From assembly GCA_018267315.1 (NCBI GenBank), contig JAFDYS010000035.1, forward strand, positions 1-64,000: 64,000 nt of DNA, given 5' to 3'. The notes beneath the pieces are model-generated. The model made no database searches, was not told the origin of the DNA, and saw only the letters and a program-made list of their open reading frames with translations. The position numbers were made by a program, and so were the translations under genes. This document shows positions 16,523 to 23,759 of the stretch, piece after piece (position 1 is the first letter of the stretch; every line of letters begins with the position of its first letter). Source of the stretch: Bacteroidota bacterium. Its GTDB lineage: Bacteria; Bacteroidota; Bacteroidia; Chitinophagales; UBA10324.

Positions 16523-16562
16523 CCTCGTCTCCCGCTGAAATTGCGGGACAGGTGTGACGAGG
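16523..16562. repeat. CCTCGTC hairpin interrupted by a second hairpin
   Basis: The arms CCTCGTC (16523-16529) and GACGAGG (16556-16562) and the TGT loop (16553-16555) are the same as in modules 1 and 4, and the flanks match too. However, 23 extra bases sit between the left arm and the loop. The insert carries its own hairpin, TCCCGC (16530-16535) with GCGGGA (16543-16548). Confidence 0.7.
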
Positions 16563-16587
16563 ATGCCATTATTCATCATTCCTCCGC

Positions 16588-16670
16588 AGTTGTGTCTCTC
16601 GAAGAGGATACGGCGTCGTTAATATGCGCCGTGTCGGCAACCTTCGGAAGCCAGACACGGCTACGGTGAA
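16588..16670. repeat. Long direct repeat, copy A
   Basis: An ~83-bp unit whose last 43 bases match copy B (17263-17344) with one difference; the first 40 are diverged but alignable. It begins near AGTTGTGTCT and ends with AGACACGGCT then ACGGTGAA. These outer parts are largely complementary, so the unit can fold as one long stem with inner hairpins. Copies A and B flank the small secreted-protein gene. Confidence 0.75.
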
Positions 16671-16799
16671 GCAGTAAAGTTTTGCGAACTATGTTGAAGG
16701 TCAGGGGATGAGCAACGGCAGTCAATGGATCTTCAAAGCAATACTTACAATAAATTTGTTCCAATGCCGATGTTGGCAGAAAAATAATTCAGTCCTCAC

Positions 16800-17234
16800 A
16801 TGGCTTCATCAGCAGTATCTGAAATGCGACCAATGCCTGCGCCCGTATTGAATGCACCACGTTTTGGGTTTGTCGTTGTGTCCTTAGTCATCCTGACCTC
16901 GCCTGCCTATTCGCAATCAGAGCAGCGGTTTCCTGATGTAGTTAGGGTAAAGGTTGAAGTGGCGGAGTCAGGCGTCTTCAATTTCGATGTTACCGTTTCT
17001 TCGCCGTACGATACTCCCTCCCGGTATGCTGACGGCTTCCGCGTTTCAACGATGGAAGGGAAGGTGCTTGGTGAACGGAAACTGATGCATGATCATCAAA
17101 CCGAGCAACCGTTTACCCGTGATCTTTATTCGGTAAAGATTCCGGAAGGGATCAAAAAGGTGGTAGTGCAGGCCCGCGATCAGAAGTACGGCTACGGTGG
17201 AAAGACTGTCGAGGTCATGCTTCCGGGGCGGTGA
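16800..17234 (+). CDS. Small secreted protein of a widespread uncharacterised family
   Basis: A 144-aa protein. A hydrophobic segment with a likely signal-peptidase site (FVVVSLVILTSPAYSQS) ends around residue 40, so the mature protein would be ~105 aa and periplasmic. The mature part is a small beta-rich domain with conserved-looking motifs RYADGF, VLGERKL, EQPFTR and the end VVVQARDQKYGYGG. I associate these with an uncharacterised family common in Proteobacteria. The N-terminus is unusually long before the signal core, and ATG 16824 or 16833 could be the real start. Long direct repeats on both sides suggest a mobile cassette. Confidence 0.75.
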   Translation: MASSAVSEMRPMPAPVLNAPRFGFVVVSLVILTSPAYSQSEQRFPDVVRVKVEVAESGVFNFDVTVSSPYDTPSRYADGFRVSTMEGKVLGERKLMHDHQTEQPFTRDLYSVKIPEGIKKVVVQARDQKYGYGGKTVEVMLPGR

Positions 17235-17262
17235 GGCAATACCTTCCTCCCTCTTCCTCCCC

Positions 17263-17344
17263 AGCCGTGTCTCGCGCAGCGGACACGGCGCGAATAGTTC
17301 CGCCGTGCCGGCAACCTTCGGAAGCCAGACACGGCTACGGTGAA
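17263..17344. repeat. Long direct repeat, copy B
   Basis: The second copy of the unit at 16588-16670, same orientation, ~30 bp after the stop codon of the enclosed gene. Here the ends are perfect: AGCCGTGTCT at 17263 pairs with AGACACGGCT near its right end. Internal CCGTGTC/GACACGG and GGCG/CGCC pairs form further stems. It may also act as a terminator-like structure. Confidence 0.75.
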
Positions 17345-17588
17345 AAGAAATAATAGTCCTCAACTGCTGCTTGACCCCCCATCAAAACGGTAAAGTGCCC
17401 ACTCTGAGGCGGCTATTACAAAACCACCGCTCTGCTGCTGTACGTGCTGAATCATGCCCTCCTCTGATTTGCCTCATGTATTATTGAATCTTTTAAGAGA
17501 AAACTTTGCACCGGTGATATCTCTCTGCATAATTCCCTCCGGGTTGCAGGGAATATGAACGCACGCGGAATATCAAACATTGGACACC

Positions 17589-18092
17589 ATGGCATTTGAA
17601 ATTGTTCTCAGTTTGCTCACCACACTCTCTCTGCTGGCTGCAGGAATTTTCGCCGGCTTGCAGATTCGCCAGTTAATGCGGCAACGGTCGCGGGAATACT
17701 CCATGCAGTTGCTGCATTCCTTTCAGACACCCGAGTTTCAGGAAGCCGTTACGATTGTGGCTGATATTCCTGAAGGCATGAGCAAGAAGGAGCTGGAGAA
17801 TCATCTCGGAGCCAGGATGACTTCCATGCTCGTCATGTTCGGAACGTTTGAGGCGCTGGGAGTTCTGGTAAAAAGGGGTGAAATCTCTATTGACCTGGTG
17901 GAGGATTTTTTCAGTGGGGTGGTCATTCTCGCCTGGAGGAAGTTCAAAAATTACATTCTTGAACTACGGGAAAATGGCCACCGGCCAACTTATTACGAGT
18001 GGTTTCAATGGCTCGATGAACAAATTGAAAAGCGCGAAGCAAAGGAACCCGCCATTCCTGCACACCTTGCCTTTCGCGACTGGGAGAGCTGA
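17589..18092 (+). CDS. DUF4760-like membrane-anchored protein
   Basis: A 167-aa protein with one N-terminal transmembrane helix (VLSLLTTLSLLAAGIFAGL) followed by a basic RQLMRQRSREYSMQLL stretch and a helical cytoplasmic domain. The pattern ALGVLVKRGEISIDLVEDFF and the ending WFQWLDEQI resemble the DUF4760 family, whose function is unknown. The frame also opens at a TTG at 17580, but ATG 17589 is preferred. It stands alone between repeat-rich spacers at the right edge of the island. Confidence 0.7.
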   Translation: MAFEIVLSLLTTLSLLAAGIFAGLQIRQLMRQRSREYSMQLLHSFQTPEFQEAVTIVADIPEGMSKKELENHLGARMTSMLVMFGTFEALGVLVKRGEISIDLVEDFFSGVVILAWRKFKNYILELRENGHRPTYYEWFQWLDEQIEKREAKEPAIPAHLAFRDWES

Positions 18093-18166
18093 TTTCCCGT
18101 TTTGGAAATTCAGTTGCAGCGAATATTTGTGTGTCGCAGTTGCCGTCGTTTGAATCAGCAAGTACT

Positions 18167-18185
18167 CTTCCCCTGCAAGGGGAAG
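18167..18185. repeat. Hairpin with GCA loop
   Basis: Perfect 8-bp arms CTTCCCCT/AGGGGAAG around GCA. It has the same design as the island hairpins (variable arms, loop TGT/TGC or complement) and is ~75 bp after the stop of the preceding gene. Confidence 0.55.
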
Positions 18186-18299
18186 TCCGCGAAGGGGGAT
18201 GGGGTGATTGACTTCACTTCGTGATTTCTTTATTGCAAAAAAATCATCCGTTTGCATCAAACAGATCCCTCACATCACCACCCTCCACTTTCATTTCAT

Positions 18300-18307
18300 T
18301 AGTTTTG
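18300..18307 (+). promoter_or_regulatory. Possible -7 promoter box for the MscS gene
   Basis: TAGTTTTG matches TAnnTTTG, 21 bp upstream of the ATG. No TTTG is present at the ideal -33 distance, so the assignment is tentative. Confidence 0.35.
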
Positions 18308-18328
18308 TGACTTCAAAAATTAAATTCT

Positions 18329-19147
18329 ATGGATAAAGCGCAGCAATACACAGCAGCATTTACCAATTGGCTCTTCACATATGGACCCAAAATGCTGGGA
18401 GCGCTCATTGTCTTCGTCGTCGGTTTGTATCTGACCAACTGGATCGGAAGACTCGTCACGCGTGCGGTGAGCCGCAGAAACCTGGACGTATCTCTGCAAT
18501 CATTCCTCGGAAGCATTGTGAGTGTCGGCCTGAAGATATTGCTGCTGATCACCGTCGCGGGCATGCTCGGTATTCAAACCACCTCGTTCGTTGCTGTGAT
18601 TGGTGCGCTGGGTCTTGCGGTAGGTCTCGCATTGCAGGGTTCGCTCGCCAACTTTGCCGGCGGAGTTTTATTGCTCGTGTTTAAACCGTTCAAGGTCGGC
18701 GACCTCATTGAATCGAACGGTCAAACGGGCAATGTACAGTCCATTCAGATCTTCAATACCACCCTGCTTACACCCGAAAATAAAACGGTGATCCTGGCGA
18801 ATGGAGCCGTGTCAAACAATACCATCATCAACTACAGCAAACACGGAAACCTGCGGGTGGACATTACTATGGCCATCGCTCCGGACGGTGACGTGGAAAA
18901 AGCACGCAGCGTGGCTCTGCAGACCATGCAATCAAACCGGTTTGTACTGAAAGAACCGGCACCTTCAGTGAATGTGATCAAAGTGGGTGATGGCATGATT
19001 ACGCTGGCTATACGTCCTTATGCCACTCCGGCTGATTACTGGGATGCATTTTTTACTGTGCAGGAAGAAGTGCGAGCTGCCTTTGACAGGAATCAAATCG
19101 CGGGTCCCACACCTACGAGGATTATCATCAATAAACAGCCGGCTTAG
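18329..19147 (+). CDS. Small-conductance mechanosensitive channel, MscS family
   Basis: A 272-aa channel close in length to E. coli MscS. Three transmembrane segments occupy residues ~18-110; the pore-lining TM3 is the Gly/Ala-rich GALGLAVGLALQGSLANFAG. The cytoplasmic MscS beta domain follows (VGDLIESNGQTGNVQSIQIF, NTTLLTPENKTVILANG), and then the C-terminal cage domain. It would release solutes on hypo-osmotic shock from the inner membrane. It is monocistronic, with a structured intergenic region downstream. Confidence 0.93.
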   Translation: MDKAQQYTAAFTNWLFTYGPKMLGALIVFVVGLYLTNWIGRLVTRAVSRRNLDVSLQSFLGSIVSVGLKILLLITVAGMLGIQTTSFVAVIGALGLAVGLALQGSLANFAGGVLLLVFKPFKVGDLIESNGQTGNVQSIQIFNTTLLTPENKTVILANGAVSNNTIINYSKHGNLRVDITMAIAPDGDVEKARSVALQTMQSNRFVLKEPAPSVNVIKVGDGMITLAIRPYATPADYWDAFFTVQEEVRAAFDRNQIAGPTPTRIIINKQPA

Positions 19148-19209
19148 GGTATTCACTGCAGAGTGCTCAGTAAACGCTCCGTCGATACATCATCCTCATG
19201 CTTTGAGGA

Positions 19210-19228
19210 GCCGGATTTAACATCCGGC
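19210..19228. repeat. Palindrome GCCGGAT/ATCCGGC
   Basis: 7-bp arms around TTAAC, 62 bp after the MscS stop. The arm resembles the GGATT-type island hairpins, but the five-base loop differs, so it is either a diverged member or an unrelated hairpin. Confidence 0.45.
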
Positions 19229-19293
19229 ATTGCTTCTTCTTGTGCTTAGCGGCTTTTGTAACCACATCCTGCCGGGATTCCTGCGTGGTATAA

Positions 19294-19459
19294 ACGTATC
19301 TGTCCGATAAGATACGTGATAAATTTCACGAAGGCAATCCTGATTCATCATATTTTATATCCCAACGCCCTTAGAACTTCATGGAAAGTTTCTGCCATGA
19401 AGATGAAATTTCTTCCATTGCCGTCCTCACCTGGCAAACAGCAGGAGGACGGCTTTTTT
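19294..19459 (+). ncRNA. Candidate structured leader or small RNA
   Basis: This stretch carries, in order, a perfect 8-bp hairpin (ACGTATCT/AGATACGT, 19294-19317), a competing pairing CGTGA/TCACG (19315-19330) that shares bases with the first, an 8-bp hairpin (CTTCATGG/CCATGAAG, 19377-19402), and a strong terminator (19420-19459). It ends 62 bp before the T9SS protease gene. Mutually exclusive stems followed by a terminator suit an attenuator; a free-standing small RNA is equally possible. It matches no riboswitch class that I know. Confidence 0.4.
19420..19459 (+). terminator. Rho-independent terminator
   Basis: Perfect 9-bp arms GCCGTCCTC (19420-19428) and GAGGACGGC (19445-19453) with a 16-base loop, followed by six T (19454-19459). 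It is 270 bp past MscS and just upstream of the protease gene, so it ends either an intergenic transcript or a leader. Confidence 0.75.
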
Positions 19460-19521
19460 CAAATGATACGCCTCCCGCTAATCCAGCCATTGAATTTTAT
19501 AATAGGTAAAACCTGATCACC

Positions 19522-21615
19522 ATGAAAAAGAACATCACCCGAATCAGCATCCTGTTGTTCCTGCTGCTTATTGCTCCGCGAGTTGCTTTTACGCAAATGG
19601 AATGGAAGCAGACATGCGGAATTGTGCAACCTCCGACAACACATCTGCTCAAGCCGGATACTACCGTTAACGGCGATTCTGTCATCATCATCCCAACGGT
19701 GTTCCACATACTCACAGAGGGTGGAGCAGAGAATGTTTCAAAGACTCAAATTTTTTACGCGTTGCAGTTTTTGAATCAGGACTTCAATCGCCAGAACCCT
19801 GACACGATTGGTATTCCAGAAGTATTTCAACAGTTGCGCGGTAATCCGAAGGTTGAGTTCCGGCTGGCGCGGCTCGATCCGCAAGGCAACTGCACCGATG
19901 GCATTGAAAGAATCTATACACCACTCACTGGTACTTATGATAACTTTCTTCAATTGCAGCCCAATTTTTCCTGGGACCACACGCGTTACCTCAACATCTA
20001 TGTGATGAAGTGGATTGACTATCAAAATAGTCCCCTGTACACCGGGATCAGTTACCTTGCTCCTGTCGACAGTGGTCAAAATTTACCTGCACAATGGGAT
20101 GCTTTAGCTGTCGTCTATGGGGAAGGTAATGACCTTCATGGGATACCCCCGGAATCTCCAAATCATCTACTCGGACATGAAATGGGACATTACCTTGGAT
20201 TGCAGCACATCTTTGGTATTGGAGCAGGTTGCTTTGATGATGATTACGTTTTTGATACCCCGTTACAAGATTCACCCAGCAATGGCTGCCCTGATTTCCC
20301 TCACATCAGTTGTATCAATGGCCCTAATGGGGATATGTTCAACAACTTGATGGATTACTCTGCTTGCACCAGCATGTTCAGCGAAGGACAGGTGGATCGC
20401 ATGAGAACGTGTCTTGCACAAAATGAATGGCGCACAGGATACTGGACACAGGCCAACCTTGCGGCAACAGGTGTTGATACTGAACTACCCGTTTGTGCCA
20501 ATCCTCCTGTCGCTGATTTTGGTTATGGCAATTATGCCGGATGGTTGTGCGCGGGTCAACCGATTCAGTTTTACGAGGCGGCTTCTGTTAATGCCACCTC
20601 TTATCAATGGGAATTTTCCGGAGGCATTCCCTCAACATCATCAGATGCTTTCGCGTCAGTTGTTTTTGCTGATACCGGTTTGCATAGTGTGAGATTGGTC
20701 GCAGGCAACAGCTTTGGAATGGATACGATTGAGAAGATGATCAGGATTAAGCCGGCAGAAGTTTATTACACCTTCAACATAAATTCCATGACGGAATCGT
20801 TTGAAGATCCTGTATTCAATCAGCAGATTCCTCAATGGATTTTAGGAGGTAAAGAATGGTCGGTGACGAATCTTGCCGCATATTCCGGTGCTAATTCTAT
20901 AAGGTTAGACAGTGGATTCAAATACTTCAGTGTTTTCTTCACTCATACTTTTGATCTGAGTCAAATTCCCGGCCCGGGACGTAAACTCGTGTTTCAGGTG
21001 GCATGTGGTTTAAGCAACGCGGGCTCCATTACCGGTGGTCTGCGTGTTACCTGGAAAAGGCCGTGTGTGTATGAACGCCAGATAATGTCAGGTGATAGCA
21101 ACGGTGGTGCCGAATGCGGAGCTCTCCATGCAGGAGACGCATTACTGCCTGATGAATTAAAAACAGCCACAACCAATGCCGCTTTCATCCCGAACAGCAG
21201 CCAATGGAAAACAATCACGCTCGAGATACCGGATACACTCACAGGTGAAATTCAGATTGGTTTTGACTGGGGAAGTTTCACGGTGACTAATAAACTCAAA
21301 GGGCTCTACCTGGATGACATCAGGTTGATTTCCGGAAACACCGGCATTGCAGGTAATGCTTCGGGAATTCATTTGAACGTTTTTCCTAACCCTGGCTTTG
21401 AGTCAATCACTTTCGACCTCGGAAATTTTACTGCATCACAGCCGGAAATTTTCATTTACAACTCAACCGGGGTGGTGCTCAAACATTTCTCCTCACTGCA
21501 TTCAACACTGCTTCAAATTCCTGTTGATGAAATCGGCAGTGATGGAATGTATTTCTATACAATGAGGACGAATGATCAGCAATTCTTGGCGGGGAAATTT
21601 ATTATCCAACGATAG
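19522..21615 (+). CDS. T9SS-secreted M43-like (pappalysin) metalloprotease
   Basis: A 697-aa secreted protease. It has a signal peptide (ISILLFLLLIAPRVAFTQ), then a catalytic domain at ~50-310 with the extended zinc motif HEMGHYLGLQH and a Met-turn (NNLMDYSAC), typical of the M43 cytophagalysin/pappalysin group. A PKD-like domain is at ~330-415 (CAGQPIQFYEAAS, TGLHSVRLVAGN), then a jelly-roll-like region, and a C-terminal sorting domain (NVFPNPGFESITFDL ... GKFIIQR). Extracellular protein degradation is the likely role. A structured leader with a terminator precedes it, so expression may be attenuated. Confidence 0.9.
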   Translation: MKKNITRISILLFLLLIAPRVAFTQMEWKQTCGIVQPPTTHLLKPDTTVNGDSVIIIPTVFHILTEGGAENVSKTQIFYALQFLNQDFNRQNPDTIGIPEVFQQLRGNPKVEFRLARLDPQGNCTDGIERIYTPLTGTYDNFLQLQPNFSWDHTRYLNIYVMKWIDYQNSPLYTGISYLAPVDSGQNLPAQWDALAVVYGEGNDLHGIPPESPNHLLGHEMGHYLGLQHIFGIGAGCFDDDYVFDTPLQDSPSNGCPDFPHISCINGPNGDMFNNLMDYSACTSMFSEGQVDRMRTCLAQNEWRTGYWTQANLAATGVDTELPVCANPPVADFGYGNYAGWLCAGQPIQFYEAASVNATSYQWEFSGGIPSTSSDAFASVVFADTGLHSVRLVAGNSFGMDTIEKMIRIKPAEVYYTFNINSMTESFEDPVFNQQIPQWILGGKEWSVTNLAAYSGANSIRLDSGFKYFSVFFTHTFDLSQIPGPGRKLVFQVACGLSNAGSITGGLRVTWKRPCVYERQIMSGDSNGGAECGALHAGDALLPDELKTATTNAAFIPNSSQWKTITLEIPDTLTGEIQIGFDWGSFTVTNKLKGLYLDDIRLISGNTGIAGNASGIHLNVFPNPGFESITFDLGNFTASQPEIFIYNSTGVVLKHFSSLHSTLLQIPVDEIGSDGMYFYTMRTNDQQFLAGKFIIQR

Positions 21616-21627
21616 CATCGCTCATTA

Positions 21628-21660
21628 ATTAGCATAACAAATGCTATTGCAAATGCTAAT
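21628..21660. repeat. Inverted repeat after the protease gene
   Basis: Arms ATTAGCAT (21628-21635) and ATGCTAAT (21653-21660), with an alternative inner pair AGCAT/ATGCT (21631-21645). It lies 13 bp after the stop codon. There is no T-run, so it is a weak terminator or another small palindrome. Confidence 0.45.
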
Positions 21661-21751
21661 CTAGACGGCGCACCTTCTTCCTCCACATCTTCCATGGCAT
21701 AATGCAACAGGCATTTCATTTCCGTAGCTTGCAGCAACAAATTTCTGAATC

Positions 21752-22108
21752 ATGGCCTACAATGAACAGCTTGCCGACCGTACCAGAGAACTGATTGCCC
21801 TTACACATAAAAAAGTGGAAGAGAAAAAAATGTTCGGCGGACTGTGCTTTATGGTGAACGAAAAGATGTGTGTAGGCGTGGAGAAAGACCGCATGATGGT
21901 ACGCTTCGATCCCGCAAGGGAAGACGAAGTGCTTCAGCAGGAAGGCGCTCAACCGATGAACTTCACAGGTAAAGTAATGAGGGGTTATGCCTTTGTGGAT
22001 GCCTCTGCCCTTAAAACGAAAAAACAATTACAGTACTGGGTCACCCTCGCGCTGGAGTTCAACAAGAAAGCGAAAGCTTCTAAGAAACCTGCCAAGCGCG
22101 GCAGGTAA
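21752..22108 (+). CDS. TfoX/Sxy N-terminal domain protein
   Basis: A 118-aa protein made of a single TfoX N-terminal domain (MAYNEQLADRTRELI, KKMFGGLCFMVNEKMCVGV, MRGYAFVDASAL) plus a Lys/Arg-rich tail. The TfoX C-terminal domain of proteobacterial competence regulators is absent, as is common for short stand-alone homologues. Role is unknown; a competence function should not be assumed. A possible broken relative lies at 3403-3513. Confidence 0.85.
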   Translation: MAYNEQLADRTRELIALTHKKVEEKKMFGGLCFMVNEKMCVGVEKDRMMVRFDPAREDEVLQQEGAQPMNFTGKVMRGYAFVDASALKTKKQLQYWVTLALEFNKKAKASKKPAKRGR

Positions 22109-22206
22109 CGCATGCGGACGCATAAATCAGAATAGGTGTTCCTGATACGCTCACTCAACAGGATAATGCAATAACCCGAACTGCCTATCTTTACTAAGTA
22201 CTTCTT

Positions 22207-23298
22207 ATGCCTGAAACAGCCACCATTTACATTCCCGATATCAGCGGCTTCACTGAATTCATCACAAAGACAGAAGTAGAACACAGTTCGCGTATCATTA
22301 ATCAATTACTGGAGGCGATCATTCAGTCTATGTCCGGTGACTTTGTAGTTTCGGAAGTGGAAGGCGATGCAGTGCTTCTTTACAAAAAGGGAAATCCGCC
22401 CACCATGAAGGAGATGATTGAGCAAAGCACGAAAACCTTCAAGGCCTTTCATGGCGTGCTGAAAGAGAATGCAGGGTCGTCCCTCTGCCAGTGTAATGCC
22501 TGCACCGGTGCGCGCAACCTCACGCTCAAGTTTGTGCTCCACTACGGAACGATAGCAGAGATCAGTGTCTCCAATTTTCTGAAAGCATCCGGCGTGGATA
22601 TGGTGATTGCGCATCGTCTTCTTAAAAACAGCGTGCCGCTGAACGAATACATTCTTGCATCCGCCAATTACGTGAAGCACGCTGATCATTCAGATTCAGA
22701 TGCGGCGCTACGCTGGGTGGATGCCAAAGATGAATATCCATCCATCGGCGTGGTGGAATATCGCTTCGCTTCCCTGAGCCCGTTGAAAGGAGAGCTTGCC
22801 CCGTTGAGAGAACATCAGGGCGCGCCGCTCAGCTTTGATGCGAATGATACCGTGGAAACGTACATTGACATAAACTCCCATTTTATTGATGTGCATGAAT
22901 GCCTGATTGATCTGAGTGTGCGTCATCATTTCGTGGAAGGAATCAGGCATACGCACGGTCCCGAAGTTCCCATGGTGAACTGCTGCTACTTCTGTGTTTT
23001 TGATGAAGGAAAGGCCGAAATCATTCCGCGGTATATTACCAAACAAGGTGAAGAGATCATTTATCAGGAGCAGGTAAACTTTCCGGAGCTTGATTTTTTC
23101 GCACTCTATGAATACAACGTGAAAGCGACCGGTACGAATAGCTGCCGGGTCACCTGGCGGGTTTCACCTCAGCCCAACCATCCATTTTCTGAAAACGCAA
23201 AAAAATTACTGATACATAACCTGCAAACCAATCCGCAGCGGCTGAAGGAATATTGCGAATCAAATTTCCCGGGACTGAAAGCTGTGGGCAAAGAATAG
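22207..23298 (+). CDS. DUF2652 protein with a cyclase-like N-terminal domain
   Basis: A 363-aa soluble protein. Residues 1-180 match DUF2652 and line up with class III cyclases: IPDISGFTEF (Asp11) with FTDMVGYTAL, VEGDAVLLY (Asp54) with YYGDGTLSIF, LHYGT with IHIGD, and VIAHR (Arg137) with NIASR. Both metal Asp are kept but the catalytic Asn is Val133, so activity is doubtful. The Lys position is Glu50. A CQCNACTG cysteine cluster at ~94-101 is a small insertion. The C-terminal ~150 residues look like an SRPBCC/START-type ligand-binding domain. The first-domain relation is my own motif alignment. It is just upstream of the cyclase cluster. Confidence 0.75.
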   Translation: MPETATIYIPDISGFTEFITKTEVEHSSRIINQLLEAIIQSMSGDFVVSEVEGDAVLLYKKGNPPTMKEMIEQSTKTFKAFHGVLKENAGSSLCQCNACTGARNLTLKFVLHYGTIAEISVSNFLKASGVDMVIAHRLLKNSVPLNEYILASANYVKHADHSDSDAALRWVDAKDEYPSIGVVEYRFASLSPLKGELAPLREHQGAPLSFDANDTVETYIDINSHFIDVHECLIDLSVRHHFVEGIRHTHGPEVPMVNCCYFCVFDEGKAEIIPRYITKQGEEIIYQEQVNFPELDFFALYEYNVKATGTNSCRVTWRVSPQPNHPFSENAKKLLIHNLQTNPQRLKEYCESNFPGLKAVGKE

Positions 23299-23310
23299 AA
23301 TCCCCTGCCA

Positions 23311-23709
23311 TCATGGCGCCTTCTTAGGCAGCCACATCACACCGGTAACGATGATGATGAGGTGAATGATGATAAACGGAATGTAATCAGCCGTGCTGTA
23401 TCCGCGCGTCATCCAGATGGCATCGGCTGCAATGCCGCGGAATACTTCTGCAAAAATTACGGTGAGCATCAGCAGGCGGCTTTGTGCCGGCGTGTGCGAT
23501 GCATATACGCACATGCCGCCGAGCACGCCGAATTCGAAAATGAAAACCATCCACGCATCAGAAAATGCCTTGAGCGTGTCATCATTTACCGGTGGCGGGA
23601 GCGTGCCACGGATGATGCTGTTGTCAAAAAACAAAGCATAAAGATTCATGCAAGTAAGCAGCAGGTAAAAAACACCGACGACGATGAGCCACCATTTTGT
23701 CTTTTTCAT
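23311..23709 (-). CDS. Small four-helix membrane protein
   Basis: A 132/133-aa protein with four hydrophobic segments: WWLIVVGVFYLLLTCMNLYAL, AWMVFIFEFGVLGGMCVYA, LLMLTVIFAEVFRGIAADA and FIIIHLIIIVTGVMWL. It resembles small BphX-like membrane proteins; this is tentative. ATG 23709 is chosen over an upstream TTG. It converges with the DUF2652 gene (12-bp gap) and lies downstream of the cyclase array on the same strand. Confidence 0.65.
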   Translation of the reverse strand: MKKTKWWLIVVGVFYLLLTCMNLYALFFDNSIIRGTLPPPVNDDTLKAFSDAWMVFIFEFGVLGGMCVYASHTPAQSRLLMLTVIFAEVFRGIAADAIWMTRGYSTADYIPFIIIHLIIIVTGVMWLPKKAP

Positions 23710-23759
23710 TTCCAATCAATTTTTTAAATCATTTGCAGGTCAGTGGCAACACATGCAGG

